DNA of 64,000 nt from Adenanthera pavonina (lineage: Eukaryota; Streptophyta; Magnoliopsida; Fabales; Fabaceae), in assembly GCA_026686845.1 (NCBI GenBank), contig JAIVEN010000013.1, forward strand, positions 11,552,001-11,616,000. The letters are read 5' to 3'. The notes under the pieces were generated by a model that was given only the letters and a program-made list of their open reading frames with translations, made no database searches and was not told the origin of the DNA. The translations under genes and the position numbers were made by a program. Shown here piece by piece: positions 48,220 through 62,046 of the stretch. Each line of letters starts with the position of its first letter. Positions within the stretch are counted from its first letter, which is position 1.

Positions 48220-51200
48220 CAATAAATAGAGTAAGATATCTAGTTCAATGTAAGAGGTGTCATCTTATATTTTAAAGCATTTTCCTTGAAAACTACTTAG
48301 CTTTGAAACATGAAAACAATCCTTAAAAGCTTGAACCAATTAAAACTTTAAAATTGTATAAAATTGATCTTGTTGGTTTTATAACTCATTGCGTAGTGAT
48401 CTTTTAAAAATCATAACTAAATATGAGAAAATCATTTCGTAGTGTTCAAGTTTCTAAAAATTGTTCACATCTTGAACTTTAAGGAAAAAAACAAGAAACT
48501 TGAAAATAGATACATAGATTTATACAATTTATTGTATGAACTTTATTGTACATTTTCATGTCTCTGTTTCTATCTAAAATCTAAGCCTTAACTTTAAAAA
48601 TTCGTTTCTCATAACATATAGAGCTATTTCATGCATATTTAGTATCATTGAAAATATTTACATATTTAATTTCTAACATATTTATCTTGTACATTTATTC
48701 TACCTCTACTGGTCAAAGTATTAACATAAATTCTTGGGGCTCAGATTTAACTTAAACTAAAATAGTTTTGAGAAAACATGTATGTATTTCATTATATAGA
48801 TCTAATTACAACCAAACTAGTGGCATATCATTCCTGAGACATGGCTTAATCCATATATCTATATATATAGATACCATAATTTTTGGAGACATATTTGATT
48901 TTATACAATAACTTGAAGCAGACAGTACAAAATAGTTTTCCAGCAAGGTTCTACAATTATCATGTTTCATGCTCCACATACTTTCCCCTACCATGACTTA
49001 GCCCTATAATTGAGAAATTATGGGGTGAGATTTGGGAATCTCAGTAGTCAACTTGTACATGCCATCATGTTATCATAAAACATTTGAAAGCATATATAAA
49101 ACATAATGTGTTTTCAATTAAAATATCAAGACATCCATATTGTCTAACGAAAATTCGGCAGCATAATAGCTTAGTAAATGAGCAACTCAGGGCTTAGCCC
49201 TTAATCTAAAATAGCTATCAATCATAGAAAATATTCAAACAGCAACATGGCATCATTTAATCATAATAACATATATAACATTCATATGTAATAACATTAA
49301 GTAAGGGGAAGAGACTATCTTGGAGTTTTAACTTTTCAACCTTGCTTTCCTCTTGACTTAAGTTACTTTCTCAGCTTGCTTAGGGCCTATTAACATCATT
49401 AAACATAACAATTTATTAACATCATGAGAACCTATGAATGCATAAATGATCCTAATCTTTGACATTATGCAAACCAAGTTCTTTAATAATTGCTTTGATC
49501 TTTCTTGGCTCTTTTATATACTAGGAATGCATTGGAAACATTACTTGCATAAAAAAACTTCCTTCTTCCTTTACTTTTCATCTTGGATAAAACTAGGCCT
49601 TCAAGAAACGCAATGTATTAAACTATATTTAAGTCTATTAATACTTGATTAGAGACTTGATTACATAAAACAACTTAAACCAATTTATTTCATTTGGGGT
49701 ACTATTATTTTGGTTAACTTCTTTTCACCCAGTGAACTTTGAAAATTCATAACTAAATCAAGAAAAATCATATCGATATGGTTCAAGACTCTAAATATAG
49801 CTTAAAAGATTTTATACATGGAAAAAATGTTGAACAGGGAAATTACTTGGCCAATTAATATAGTAAATTCATATTATCTTCACTATAACAATGGTCATTT
49901 TTTAAAATTTCTGATTCTGACCATAACTTTGAAAAATCACCATAAATCATACACAATTCCAATTTGAGTGATCTTTATGTCTATGGAAAGCTACACATGT
50001 ATAGTTTTCAAACATATAAAACACTTATATATTTAACATATCAAGTTTGTACAGTACTATGAATTCCCAATAGTATTCAGAAAGGTCTATTGCATTCTTC
50101 CAACTTTCCAAAATACACACTAATATATACATGCATAGCCAAAACTTACCTTTATCTTACATGATACTCCATAACAACCTAGAGGAACATATTAACATGA
50201 AAACACATCAAGATCATGTTCCATAAGATTTTACCTAACATCTCATATAATAGTATCAACCTAAGCATCATTATCTTGAACATTAACTTGTTTCTCCTTG
50301 CCTTTCCTTTCTTAGGTAATCTTGCCATAACTTGGACCTAAAATTTGTTAGACATTTAGAAAGGGGTGAGATTCAAAGAATCTTAGTAGTAACTACCATA
50401 CATGCTTATATATCATCATATCTTGCAAACTTCCATGACACACACATTAAACTTTCATTTAAAGTCATTTGTGCACAAATATTTTCTAAAAAATTTAGGC
50501 AGCATCTCCCCTTAAATTATAAACATTTCTAGGGTCAAATACCCTTTAAACAACATAGCCAATCAATTCAATCCATCACAAAATATCAATACAGTCAACA
50601 ATTAGATCAAGTAAGCATATTGGCAACAATAACAATATATAGGCATAATGTGGTTAGTTAACTACCTTGTGGATTTTCAATGACTTTCAAACCTTGTACA
50701 CCTCTTCTTTGGTCTTGCAACCTTTCTTTGAATCCTAATGCATCATAAAATATAGTCATTAACCACTGATTATATAATTTCCTTTACAAAGTGCTCACTT
50801 GAACTAAAATTTGTACTTTGTTATCCATAAAGTATTCCTTATACAACATACTTGTTCTAACCTATTTTGGACCCAAGGAATCCTTTTTGGGGTCAAAATC
50901 ATGAAATTTCCTTCCTAATTCAAACCCTAATTAGGCAGAAAATTTCATAAAAATGTAAAAAAATAACTACTCGATCAATTCGAAATCTAATGCCATATTC
51001 TTACATCTTGAAGCATTTCTATGGTTTAGTTTCTTCATGACTCCATTTTCTCTCTCTTCTCTCTCTCTAGGCTGAAACTTTCAGGGGTAAAAGGTGGATG
51101 AAAACTACATGAAACCCTTCCTAGATACTTAGAATCACAAGATAGGAAAGATAAAAACTTACCTTAATCACCCAGCTTTCCACTTTGCCTTCAAACTCTC

Positions 51201-52086
51201 TCTTTTGCTCTTCAAATTCTCGTGCTCTCTCCCCCTCTTCTTGGTCTATTTCAGTCATGTAATATCAAGAAAAAGTACTTAACTGAAGGCTTTTAGGAGA
51301 GATATGTAATCATGAATAGTATAGTTGGGTTTACTAACTAATTTGGGTTAGTTTTCATAAAGCTCTTTAATTATTTCCCTCCTTATCCCCATCTGCAATT
51401 TCATATGTGTTCTACTTTCCTTTTTGGCCAAAAATTTCCTTTAATAATTTATATGGACCAAAATACCCTTTAACGATTAAATTTACCCATACCGATTGAG
51501 TATTTTTCCCAAAATTGTCATTAAATTGGTAAAAAATTATCCAATAATTACTGTTGGTCCAAAATTACTATCTTGACCCAAAATATATTTTATCAAAGCC
51601 CACTAATTTTTCTTGAATTAATACTACCTCTTGTTGCAATCTAAACTGACTTTTATCGAATAAAATATTAATATTAAATCTTAATTACCCAATAAATATT
51701 ATTTTAACCTTAATGAATTTCATATTATATTTCATTGGGTCTAACTCATTGAGAGCTTCTTTTTTACTATAATTTTTTATATTTTCAAAAATACCCTTAA
51801 CCTAAGTCTAATTTATAATTTTTAAAACTTTTAGGTCATTTAATGTAATTTACCCCAAAATTTCTAAACTTTTCTCCAACCTCCCTGAGCCCATCGCCTT
51901 AGGTTTTTTTCTTTTTCTTTTTTTTTTCCAAGGGTAAAATCATCATTTTCTCATTTTTCCTTCCAACTAATATAACTAATCTCTTTGTCCTATTTCATGT
52001 CAAATGGTGTATATCCATTTTCGCAAATTCTTTATAGATTTTAAAATATTGAGCTTTGAATATCCAGAAAATTTCAGGATATTACA
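48220..52086. repeat. Diverged LTR-like repeats, copies 2 and 3
   Basis: 48220-49650 matches 23761-25188 block for block. 49650-51300 repeats the series again more weakly ('gaaaattcataactaaat', 'ccataactttgaaaa', a ggggtgaga..cttagtagt block at 50363-50390). Both contain the hairpin block discussed in the findings. On the minus strand TGTAATATCCTGAAATTTTC begins at 52086, like an LTR start, so one old LTR may end there. Its other end and duplication were not found. No coding sequence. Confidence 0.5.
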
Positions 52087-55000
52087 CAAACTCTCAAGAA
52101 ATATTGATTATAGGTCCTACAATCACACCCTAACAAGATATCCAGCACAAACCTATGAGATACACATGCCATCAGCCAAGGTCTATATATAGCCAGTACA
52201 TACCCATGAGGTATGCATACTATATGGATCTTAATCACACATGGTAGCTAGCATACACTCATTAGCTATATATGCTACTATACATGTGACACTTTGGCAG
52301 TATATACTCGCAAGGTAAACAATTCCAGGCGATCTAACAACAACAATTCTCAAGATGGTCAATACACACCTGCGAGATACATATGCCATCGAGTCAAAGT
52401 CCACGTATAGTTAGCCTATACCTATGAGGTACACATACTACCACACATGTGACACACCTTGGTAGCACACATCCACGAATTACACAATCTAAAGCAGTCA
52501 ATATCACAGTTAGATCCTTGTCATTCATATTCATAGTTCATAATCATTAATCAACAAACATGTGCAAGCAATCAATGGAAATCAAATAAGAAATTAAGTA
52601 AGGGACTACGGTGGTAAACTCCTTGTTACCTCATGAGCATGAAGACAAATAATAACACAAATTTGAGTAAGAGCCAACAATTAATGTAGACTACTCTTGC
52701 CCAAGAACTACAATATTCAAGAAAATTATTACTTTACACTTTCACTACAATAGTACATATCCAATCATTAAGCGCTTAAATCAATAAATTCTATTTACCC
52801 AACTATTTCAATGCAATTCTATATCTTAACAAGTTCCAAAAAGTTAGCCAAATATCCATAGAACTTCTACCCACTTAAAGCATACCAAAGAAGTCATATT
52901 AAACCATAGCTTCAAGAAAGTCCCTTATGAAGCAAACCATAATCAAACATCACAAAACTTTACACAATTCATCATACAACCTTGCAAAAGCTAAATATAG
53001 TTTCATAGCTCAACTGCAAAATTTCCAATTCATAACTAATTTTACATGTTACTAACAACCTTTCCAAGTTACACCATGTATGCTTCTTTCCAAGCTCTCT
53101 AAGCTCTTGTTCACCTGCAAGCTCTTTTCCTTGATCACGCCTAGCTTTGGCTCCATCATTCTCTCCCTTCTTGAAAGAATTCATCTTTGAATATGAAACA
53201 TTAAAAGACCTTGTTATAGGGAATTCCAATTTAAAACTAGGTTCAAAGAAATAATACAGTATAGGGTACAAATCTAAGTCATTTCACATCGGAGTAACTA
53301 GATTAAATCCTACTTATGAGAGAAAATTAAGCAACTAAAAATGCAAATATGTAAACTAACTAATTACAAGTTTTGGGAAGGGGGGTTTGTGACATGAAAA
53401 TGTAAATGGAAACTATGACAAACTTAGCTAACAACTAAACTAAGAAAATGCTAATTAATTAAAGCGAGCTAATTGGTGCTAAAAGGAGGTAAATGAAGTG
53501 ATAAAAATGCAATGTAATAAAAGTGATGATCTAGCAACAACTTAGAGAGGGAGGAATTTGTTTTGAGCTCAAATAATTAATTGAACTTGGATAATTAACC
53601 TAATCAAAATGTCACATTCCATTAAAACCATTAGATTCAAAATATAAAATGCCAAAAAAAATACCTAGAATGATAACACACCTAGTCATTTCATCAAACA
53701 CCTAACATACAAGATTATGTGACAAATAACTAAGTGTGTATGATTTGCACAATGATTCCATATATAGCCAAAAATTACAGCCCATCAACCATCATTAATT
53801 CAAACATTCCAATACTCAATCAAAAACTAAATCACCTAATTAATCACCTACAATGCCAATTCAAGCAACCCAATTCAAAATTGAGGCAAGGAATTCTAAG
53901 ATGCAATTGGCCAAAAAATTAACAACTCACATTAACAAATTAGCAACCATACAAAATTCCCAATTTAAAATCTCAAGTGTTTAAAATACAATCCATGTGC
54001 TTTCATCAACAATCAACCAATCCATACATTAATCTCGAATTAAATTATTCAATAACCTATCCTAATTTAGCCTAAGATAAGTATAGAAAAATAAGGAAAA
54101 GGGAAGAGAAATAATTATTAGAAGCCCAAGTATCACTATAGTCCATAGCTCGTGCAAGATCCCTCCAAATTGTTCTAAATCACCACCACCAACTCACTCC
54201 TCCATAACAACAAAAATCTCCACCATTTAAAGTAAGCATTCCATTGTCCAAAATAGAGGAAACAGTGGCTAGACAAAATATGAAGAATGGAGTGGAAGCA
54301 AGTGATGTAAAAAATGATGAAAATGGAAGGGAAACCAAAGAGGAAGGGAGCTTGAAGCTGAAACCATGGGTGAGATTGAAAGAAGAGAAGAGAAGGCCTA
54401 ACTGTTTAGGACAAGGAAGCTTAAATTGAAATTTCCATGGATGAGATTGAAGAAGGAATGGTGAGAAAGTACAAAAAAATGAGTGAGAGTGACTGGAAAA
54501 ATGGAATGAAATGAAAGGGATGGATGATTAGATGGAAAATTCGAAGATGAAGCAAAGAGAGAGATGGCTAACATTTTTTTTTCAGTAGCTCCCAGTGTGT
54601 GTTGGTTGTGTTGAAAGAAAAAGGGAAGGGTTTAGTGCAAAGGCTGCATTTGGCTTCAAGAAATTAAGGGTGTGAAAAGTGAGTTGGAACAATAAAAATA
54701 AAGATAGATACAAATGGACAAATAAAAGTGAGAACAAATGGGAAAACTGAGAAAATAAAATTTCCATAAAATTTCTCCTATCTAATAACCAAAATACCCC
54801 TTCAAAATTCTAATATTTATGGATCATGACTTGTAAGAAAATGTTACATTAGGTAGATTATATTCAGTTAAATAAATGTAGATTAAATTTCATTCCAATT
54901 AAATTAAATTAATTATGAGATATAGTTTAAGCTTAATTTGGAGAAAAATTATGAGTCAAAAAGATAAAAATGAGGGAAATAAAATACTAAAAATAAATTT

Positions 55001-55430
55001 TCAGAGTTTTTTGATAATTTTAACCCTACGTTGGGTCAATTTTTAATCACACTTAAAGCAATAATGACCCATAATCAATTTGAGAATTAGTAAATAAAAT
55101 AAAATAGAAAGAATTAAATTATTGGAATAACTTGAAAGATAAAAAATAATTAAATTAAAGCTTAATTTCCAAAAATTGTCCCAAAATTCTCATAAATCTA
55201 AAATTTAACTAATATAATCATATCCTTTAGATCAAGGCGAGTTAATAAACATTACAAGATTAAACATCATGGCAAAGAAACTTAACTAAAGTCATTTAGA
55301 AGTCTAAGGTCATCATAAAGGATGGTGTTTGATTCACTCTTTCACTCAAGTGGCTTGTGTTTACCTTCAATTTCTTCACATTAGCTCTCTTTCCATAAGC
55401 TTGGCAAATATCTAAGCTCTCCACCACTGT
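52087..55430. other. Repeat-derived, AT-rich DNA with a degenerate tandem pair
   Basis: Two related units of roughly 200 bp lie at about 52158-52340 and 52376-52500. Both run 'gatacacatgccatc', 'atgaggta..catact', 'acatgtgacac', 'gg.agcaca/tata'. Such phrases recur in plant LTRs, but element ends are not identifiable. 52560-55430 has only short ORFs without recognisable similarity. Confidence 0.4.
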
Positions 55431-56446
55431 TAGAGTCAGTCAAACCACATTGATCAAAAGGACTCTTATTGGGATGGTTAGCGTTAGAAAAGAAAGGGAT
55501 CATATAAAAAATGGAATGAAATAACAAGACAAAACAAATAGGATGTTGAACATTTAGAATTTCTAAGAGCTAGAATATGCAACTACGACCATCTAAGCAC
55601 AACATCTAAGCCTTATTTATCCTCTGACCTTCTCCTCCTTCACTTTCAACCGTACTTGCACCTCCTTCGGTTCTTCCCTTTCTTGCTTAATTGCTTTCAA
55701 TTTTCAGCCGCACTTCTTTCCCTTTCACTTGAATCACTCCTTCACTAGTTTGGTTGGCTTGCATTGTCATATTGAAGTGATTGAACAAGGAAAGAAAAAG
55801 GAAAACAAAGGAAGATTGAAACAAAGTTTTGAAGGAGAGCAAATGTAACTTGCTAGCAATCCTTTAGTTGGAACTTGGAATCCGCTCTATAGATAGGTTC
55901 GATTTCTCCATCTAATTGTCAAGTTCTTTCTGGATCTTTTTTATTCCTTAATAATTTTTACTTGTTTATTTATTTATTTTTTTTGTTGAGGAGATCTCTA
56001 CAATTGAGTTTGTATTTGCAGATCAAGATGCAAGCTTATGCTCTTGCCTTCTCTACTTTTTGAGATTTTGTATTTGATTTCCACTGCATTTTCAACTTTA
56101 TTCCCTAATGGCCTTAACAATTTGATGGGTTGATTGTACTTTGCATGTCCGTGCTTTTTCATATGTTGAAATATCTTGCTTTCTACTACAAAGAACAACA
56201 TGAAAAAACTTGTAATGTATGGTTTCTTTATTGATTGTAATGTGTAGCTAAATAATGAAAACAAAGTATTACCTACATATATTGATTACTTTTTGTCACC
56301 TTAGAGATTAATAACCGAATACTCATGATTTAATAGTTGAACTTGATTTGGTTTTGGTGTTTAAATTAAACTAGTTTGTTTGGCTTTCTTTTGGCTTTTG
56401 GGTTTATTGGCTTATTGTGTTTTTTGACAATTCGTTGAATGTTATA
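55431..56446. other. No recognisable gene; possible left part of the hAT element
   Basis: A TAGAGTCAGTCAAACC at about 55432 vaguely resembles a hAT terminus and would give a 4.1-kb element ending at 59592. The match to the right end is too poor to assert. No coding sequence is recognisable. Confidence 0.3.
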
Positions 56447-56710
56447 CTCCCTCTGGTCCTTAATATAAGACCCTTTTAACCGAATTATGCGGATTAAGAA
56501 TTGGAATTAAAACTAATTAACTACCTCGATTTCTCCAAAAATCCCAATACTTTTCCAAAACTACCCTTATTTAATCTCTTTCTCTTTCTGTTTGGATATA
56601 TTAAATAGGGGCATTTTTTAGAAATGTATAATAAATACTACCTTGTATATTGTAAAGGGTCTTATATTTAGGATTAAGACAAAAGATCTTATATATAGGA
56701 TGAGAGGTAG
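56447..56710. mobile_element. Stowaway-like MITE, 264 bp
   Basis: The left end is CTCCCTCTGGTCCTTAATAT. The reverse complement of the right end is CTACCTCTCATCCTATATAT, with AAGA(C/T)C continuing. TA flanks both ends (56445-56446 and 56711-56712). It lies about 50 bp upstream of the hAT transposase start. Confidence 0.7.
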
Positions 56711-56757
56711 TATATATTAGTAACTTGTATGTCTATGTCAATGTCCTACAACATAAC

Positions 56758-59106
56758 ATGTCTAACCCTCAGAGTTAGAATACAAACATTGAAAAAAGTG
56801 TTAAGAATGTTAATGTGGATGGTAAAATAGAAATTAGGAATAACGAATTAGTAGCTTCTACTCTTACTCCTAGTTCTATTCCATAAGATTCTAATATGCA
56901 AAGTCAAGAGTAAGAGCAATAGCCACCAACTAAAAAGCCTAAAACTTGCACTTCTAATGTGTGGAACTTTTTTACCAAAGTCATTATTAATGAAAGGAAC
57001 ATGCCAAATGTAATAGTTGTGGAAAACCTTATACATATGGTGGAAACAGTCATGGAACTTCAACTCTTAGACATCATATAGAAGTATGTGTAAAGCTCCT
57101 GCAATATAAAAACGTTGGTTCAATGATGTTGGATCATGCAGAAACTAAAATCTTGGCAATTAGATCCAAAGCATGTACGTGAATTCATTGCTATGTCAAT
57201 CATTGAACATGATCTTCCATATTCTTTTGTTACATGTAAATGGATTAGGGAGTTACACAATTTCTTGAATCCTGAAGTGAAGCCCATATGTAGAAAAATT
57301 GCAGTTGTTGATGTTTAGAATTTTTATTTTGAGCAAAAAAAATTTTGAAACAAATTATGGCAAAAAGCTTTGGTGGAATTTGTTTAATATCATATTGTTG
57401 GACTTCGATTATTTCTAAGTTCTAAAGGTTATCTATGTTTAATTGCTCCTTTTGTGAAAATAGTAAAATACTTTCTTCTTGTAAATGGTACTCCCCACAT
57501 TTGAGGTTTGACTTGTATAGAAAAGTCTATGACTGCTTGATTGAATGAGAATAGATAATAAAGCATTTTTTATTGCTTTAGATAATGTATTTGCAAATGA
57601 TAAAATGCAAGACATATTAAAAGAGAAGTTGTTATTGCAAAATGCCTTGGTGTGTTTGGTGAGTTTTTTTATATTAAATGCTATTCTCATATCTTGAGTA
57701 GTTGATGAAATTAGTTCGTGATGTAGTGCAAAAGATTAGGGAGAACATAAAATATGTCAAAGCATCAAAGGCTAAGATCATTATGTTTAGGTAATGTGTT
57801 GAGGAAATTGGAATTGACACATCAATGGGCCTGATATTAGATGTTCCAACTAGATATAATTCAACCTATGCAATGCTTCAAAGTGCAATTGAATATCAAG
57901 ATGTTTTGGTTACCTTGGCCTTGAATGATAGAAACTAAAAGTATTTCCTGACAAGTGAAGAGTAGAGGAGAGCAAATGAAATGTATAATTTCTTTAAGCC
58001 ATTTGATGTGATCACAAAATTAATTTATGGAACATCTTATCCAACATTAAACATGTATTTCATGCAAATATCAATGATTGAGTTGTTGCTGAAGGAAAAA
58101 TATTGGAGTAATGATGATTTAATTTAAAGGATGGCTTCAAGCATGAAAGTGAAATTTGACAAATATTGGAGTGAACATAGTGTGATACTTGTTCTTGTGA
58201 CTATTTTTGATTCGTGCTTTAAATTTGATTTGATAAGGTTTTCCTACTCTTTGCTTGACCCTATGACTTGCTCTAAAAAGATAGCAAATATAAAAAGCAA
58301 GTTATATTTTATTTATGATGAATATAACCATGATGCATCATTAAGTTCAAGAGCAAAAGTTGCAACATAATCTGCAAAACAACCCCTCTTGTTGAAAAGA
58401 ATGTGATGCCATTGGAGAAAGAGATTAGTGAATCTAAAGTTTTCAATGATACTTTTGATATAAGTTTGATTTTCTATATTATTATTATCTTATCAATTAA
58501 ATTTGACTTGTTTCTTTTATTTTATTCTTATGTTAACAACTAATTTATTAATACTTTAAATGTAAATGCAAATTTATATGGCTTTTGCGTACCAATATTT
58601 TGATTTAGTTGAGAAGTTTGAATTGGATTTGTATTTGGAAGAAGCAAGACTTGATCCTAAAATATTTAAAGAATTAGATGTCTTAAATTATTGGAAGAAT
58701 AATGATCATCAAATTTCCTCTTATTTCGAGAATGGCAAGTGATATACTAAGCATTCGAATTAGTGAAATGGCTAGTGAATTGCCTTTTATTATTGGTTCC
58801 GGTGTCCTGACAAAATATAGATGTTCTCTTCTTCTAGATAATGTTCAAGCTCTTATCTGTGCATGTAATTGGTTTTTTGAGTTTAAATGTTCTGGTAATA
58901 TATGTTATTATTTTAAATTTAAATTTGTGTTATACATTATAACATTTAGTTATTTACCAATTGCCATTATCATTAACAATATATTTTTTTTGTTTGTTGT
59001 AAATGATGAAGATGAAGATGATGAGAAAGCAAATGCAAAAGAAGATTTGTTCTCAAAGAAACATTCAAACAATATCATCATTGATGATGATGCTCATGCT
59101 TCTTGA
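56758..59106 (+). pseudogene. hAT (Ac-like, RICESLEEPER type) transposase, dead
   Basis: The probable start is the ATG at 56758 (MSNPQS then a stop). Then come PTKKPKTCTSNVWNFFTKV, a frameshift, and the BED zinc finger AKCNSCGKPYTYGG...HGTSTLRHHIEVC (about 57004-57090). Next are LDPKHVREFIAMSIIEHDLP and LNPEVKPICRK (57160-57300), LDNVFANDKMQDILKEKLLL (about 57580-57640), SMKVKFDKYWSEHSVILVLV (58136-58200), and the C-terminal dimerisation region SRMASDILSIRISEMASELP...LTKYRCSLLLDNVQALICAC (58726-58866). Many stops and frameshifts interrupt it. An acidic tail ends at 59106. The protein would have bound hAT ends and catalysed cut-and-paste transposition. Confidence 0.88.
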
Positions 59107-59592
59107 AATTGAATGATTTATGAACTTATGAGTCTAAGTCATGATGTTGAAAATTGAATAATGAACTTTTATTTGTGAATTGTGATTATATGGAAATTTA
59201 ATTAATGTTGTTAGATTATTGGGTTTGGATACTTGGAACTTGGAAGATGGAAGTTGGAATTAGTTTATTTTAGATTTCTCTTTTAGATTTTACTATGTAT
59301 TAATGTATTATGAATATTATGGCTGGTTTTGAAAGAATTGAATGAGAATTGGAAAATGATGGTTTATGTGGTTTCTAGTTTGATTATGTATGGATCACTA
59401 GGTTGTTTAGGTTATTTAAAATTATGAAAACCTAGAAAAAAAAAAAGTTGAAGAGTTAGCTCTACCCTTGGTGGGTTGGGATAGGAAAATTCTAACCCAC
59501 CAAACAATGGGCTAGTTGACACCACCCTACTTTATGACCAACTTGTGGTGGGCCAGCCCATCTGGTCAAGCTGACCCATTTTCTTAGCTCTA
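59107..59592. mobile_element. Right terminal region of the hAT element
   Basis: Subterminal 'ggtgggtt/aacccacc' and 'gggccagccca' words precede a terminus whose reverse complement is TAGAGCTAAGAAAATGGGTC, the usual form of Ac-like hAT ends in plants. The next 8 bases are cccactag (59593-59600), the candidate target duplication. The left partner was not found. The flanking DNA is gypsy integrase, so the hAT inserted into that element. Confidence 0.65.
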
Positions 59593-62046
59593 CCCACTAG
59601 GAGATGTAGGCAAACTCAAGACAAAATTCATACTAATATCCACCCAAGGATGAGAGTGAATGAACAAGAGGAAATACAAATCATGTGGATGCACCCTAGA
59701 TTTAGCATGTCTACAAGTGATGCACTTTTCACACACAACAACAATATCTTTTCTCATATGAGGCCAATAGAAATGCTCATTCATAATAGCCAAAGTCTTT
59801 TGAATGTCAAAATGGCTCATCAAAGCATCACCATGGGTTTCTTTAACAAACAACTCACACATAGAACAATTAGGAACACACAATTTATGCTTTTTGAAAA
59901 GAAAACCATCAAAAATATAGAAATTATCAAAATCATGTTTCTCACACAATTTCCAAATCTCAGCAAAAACAACATTAGTCTAATACAAGCTTTTCAACAC
60001 ATCAAACTCAATCAACCTAACTTGCAAAGAAGTAATCAAAGTATATCTCCTAGACAAAGCATCAGCCATAATATTCTCTTTGTCTTGCTTATGCTTAAGG
60101 ACATAAGGAAATGCTTCAATAAGCTCAAGCCATCTAGCATGCCTCTTATTCAACTTATTTTGAGATTTTAAGGACTTGAGACTCTCATGATCAGAATGAA
60201 TGACAAACTCTTTTGGCCACAAATAATGTTGCCAAGTCTCTAATGTCCTTTTTAATGCATATAACTCTTTATTATAAGTTGAATAATTTAAAGTAGCACC
60301 ACTAATTTTCTCACTAAAATATCAATTGGTCTAGAATTTTGCATTAAAATAACACCAATACAAATTCCAAAAGCATCACATTCAATACCAAAAACTTTAC
60401 AGAAATCAAGAAGTACAAAAAGAGAGGCAATTATTAATTTCTCTTTTAAGATATTGAAAGCCACCTCTTAGGATTCACCACACTTAAATGTTATATTCTT
60501 TCTTATCAACTCATTCAAAGGGGCAATAATAGTAGAGAAGTCCTTCACAAACCATTGATAGAAGCTATTAAGTTCATGAAAACTTCTCACCTCGCTAGCA
60601 TTCTTTGGTGTATGTACTCACGAATTACTTTGACTTTCTCCTCATCCACACGTATGCCATTACCACATACAACAAAGCCAAGAAATACAACAATATCATA
60701 GCAAAAGGTATACTTCTCTAAATTGGAAATGAGTCTATTATCTCTTGAGATTACAAACACACCATGCAAACGTCTCACATGCTTATCTAGACTCTTAGAA
60801 TATATAGGAATGTCATCAAAACAAACAACAAACTTGCCAATGGAAGGGTGAAAGACATAACTCATAAGATTGATAAAGGTACTAGGGGCATTGGTTAAAC
60901 CAAGGGGCATAAACATGCACTCAGACAACCAAACTTGGTCTTAAATGTAGTTTTCCACTCACCTCCTTCATCCTAATATAATGATATTCACTCTTAAGAT
61001 CTATTTTGGAAAATAAACATACACCATGAAATTTATCCAATGTATCATCTAAACAAGGAATAATATATCCATACTTAACTGTGATTTTGTTGATGACAAA
61101 ACAATCCACACACATTCTCCATTTTCGATCATTCTTGGGCACAAGTATGATCGAAATAGCATAAGGATTAGGCTTTCTCTCACAAATCCTTTCTTCATCA
61201 ATTCCTTAACTTGCCTTTGTGTCTCCTTGATTTCTTCCGAATTTGACCGATATGTAGGTTTATTTGGAAGTGCAGCATTGTGGATGAAATCAATTCTATA
61301 TTCAATACCCCTCAATGATGGCAAACCATTGGGTATTTTCTCTAGGAACAAATTACTAAATTCCTACAACAAAGCCAACATACTAGAGGTCAAAGAGTTA
61401 TCAAGTTCTTTAACAATAAAATAGAGACATCCTTATATAACAACATCAAGGAATCATCATTAAACAAAGATTTCTTAATCTCTTCTCTACCACAAAACAA
61501 GCTTACTTTCTTTTCATCATTGTTTTCACTCTTACTTTTCTCTCTTTCTTGCCTTTGTCTATATTTTTCTCTCTTTTTTAGCTTTCTTTCTTTGTATTCT
61601 CTCTCAATTCTCAATTGATCCACATATGCTTGCAAAAGTCTAAGAGATGTAAACATGATTCTTTTACTGTTAAACATAAAAGTATAGCAATTAGTATAGC
61701 CATCATGCTTAACTTTTCTATCAAACTACCAAGCAACAGATGACCAACATACATTATAGCAACATCACATTCACATATAGTCTCATCATGATAATTTCTT
61801 ACGGAAAATACAACAACAACTTGTCTACTCACTTTAACTTCCCCACAATTATTTAGCTATTGCAATTGATAAGGAGTGGGGTGCATTAAGGTGGGCAATT
61901 GCAACTTATCAACTAACAAGGTACTAGCAATATTGGTATAATCACCACCATCAATGATAAGACTACAAACCTTATTGTTGACAAAACACCATGTATTGAA
62001 GATATGCTCTCTTTGCTCCTTCTCCTTATCTTCCTTGTGTTATATG
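59593..62046 (-). pseudogene. Ty3/gypsy pol remnant: protease, RT, RNase H, start of integrase
   Basis: On the minus strand, from the right: protease region with VCSLIIDGGDYTN (about 61965) and CGEVKVSRQV; a linker; RT N-terminus with LPSLRGIEYRIDFIHNAALP (about 61320) and RMCVDC/FSKIDLKS; RT core with MPLGLTNAPSTF and FDDIPIYSKS (60587-60928), where the YxDD tyrosine is Cys; RNase H with FVIHSDHESLKSLKSQNKLN and ENIMADALSRR (59980-60222); and the integrase zinc-binding domain with H-H-C-C (GDALMSHF...HFYWPH...CEKCITC, about 59850-59740). The integrase core breaks off after PWVDISMNFVLSLP at the hAT end. The order protease-RT-RNase H-integrase is that of Ty3/gypsy. Several frameshifts are present. 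Confidence 0.9.

Noticed and set aside
55432..55450. TAGAGTCAGTCAAACC as the left hAT terminus
   Set aside because: The match to the right terminus is weak, and the preceding 8 bases agree with cccactag at only about five positions.
58702..59106. 134-codon ORF as a separate gene
   Set aside because: Its first half is the hAT C-terminal dimerisation region, so it is part of the broken transposase.
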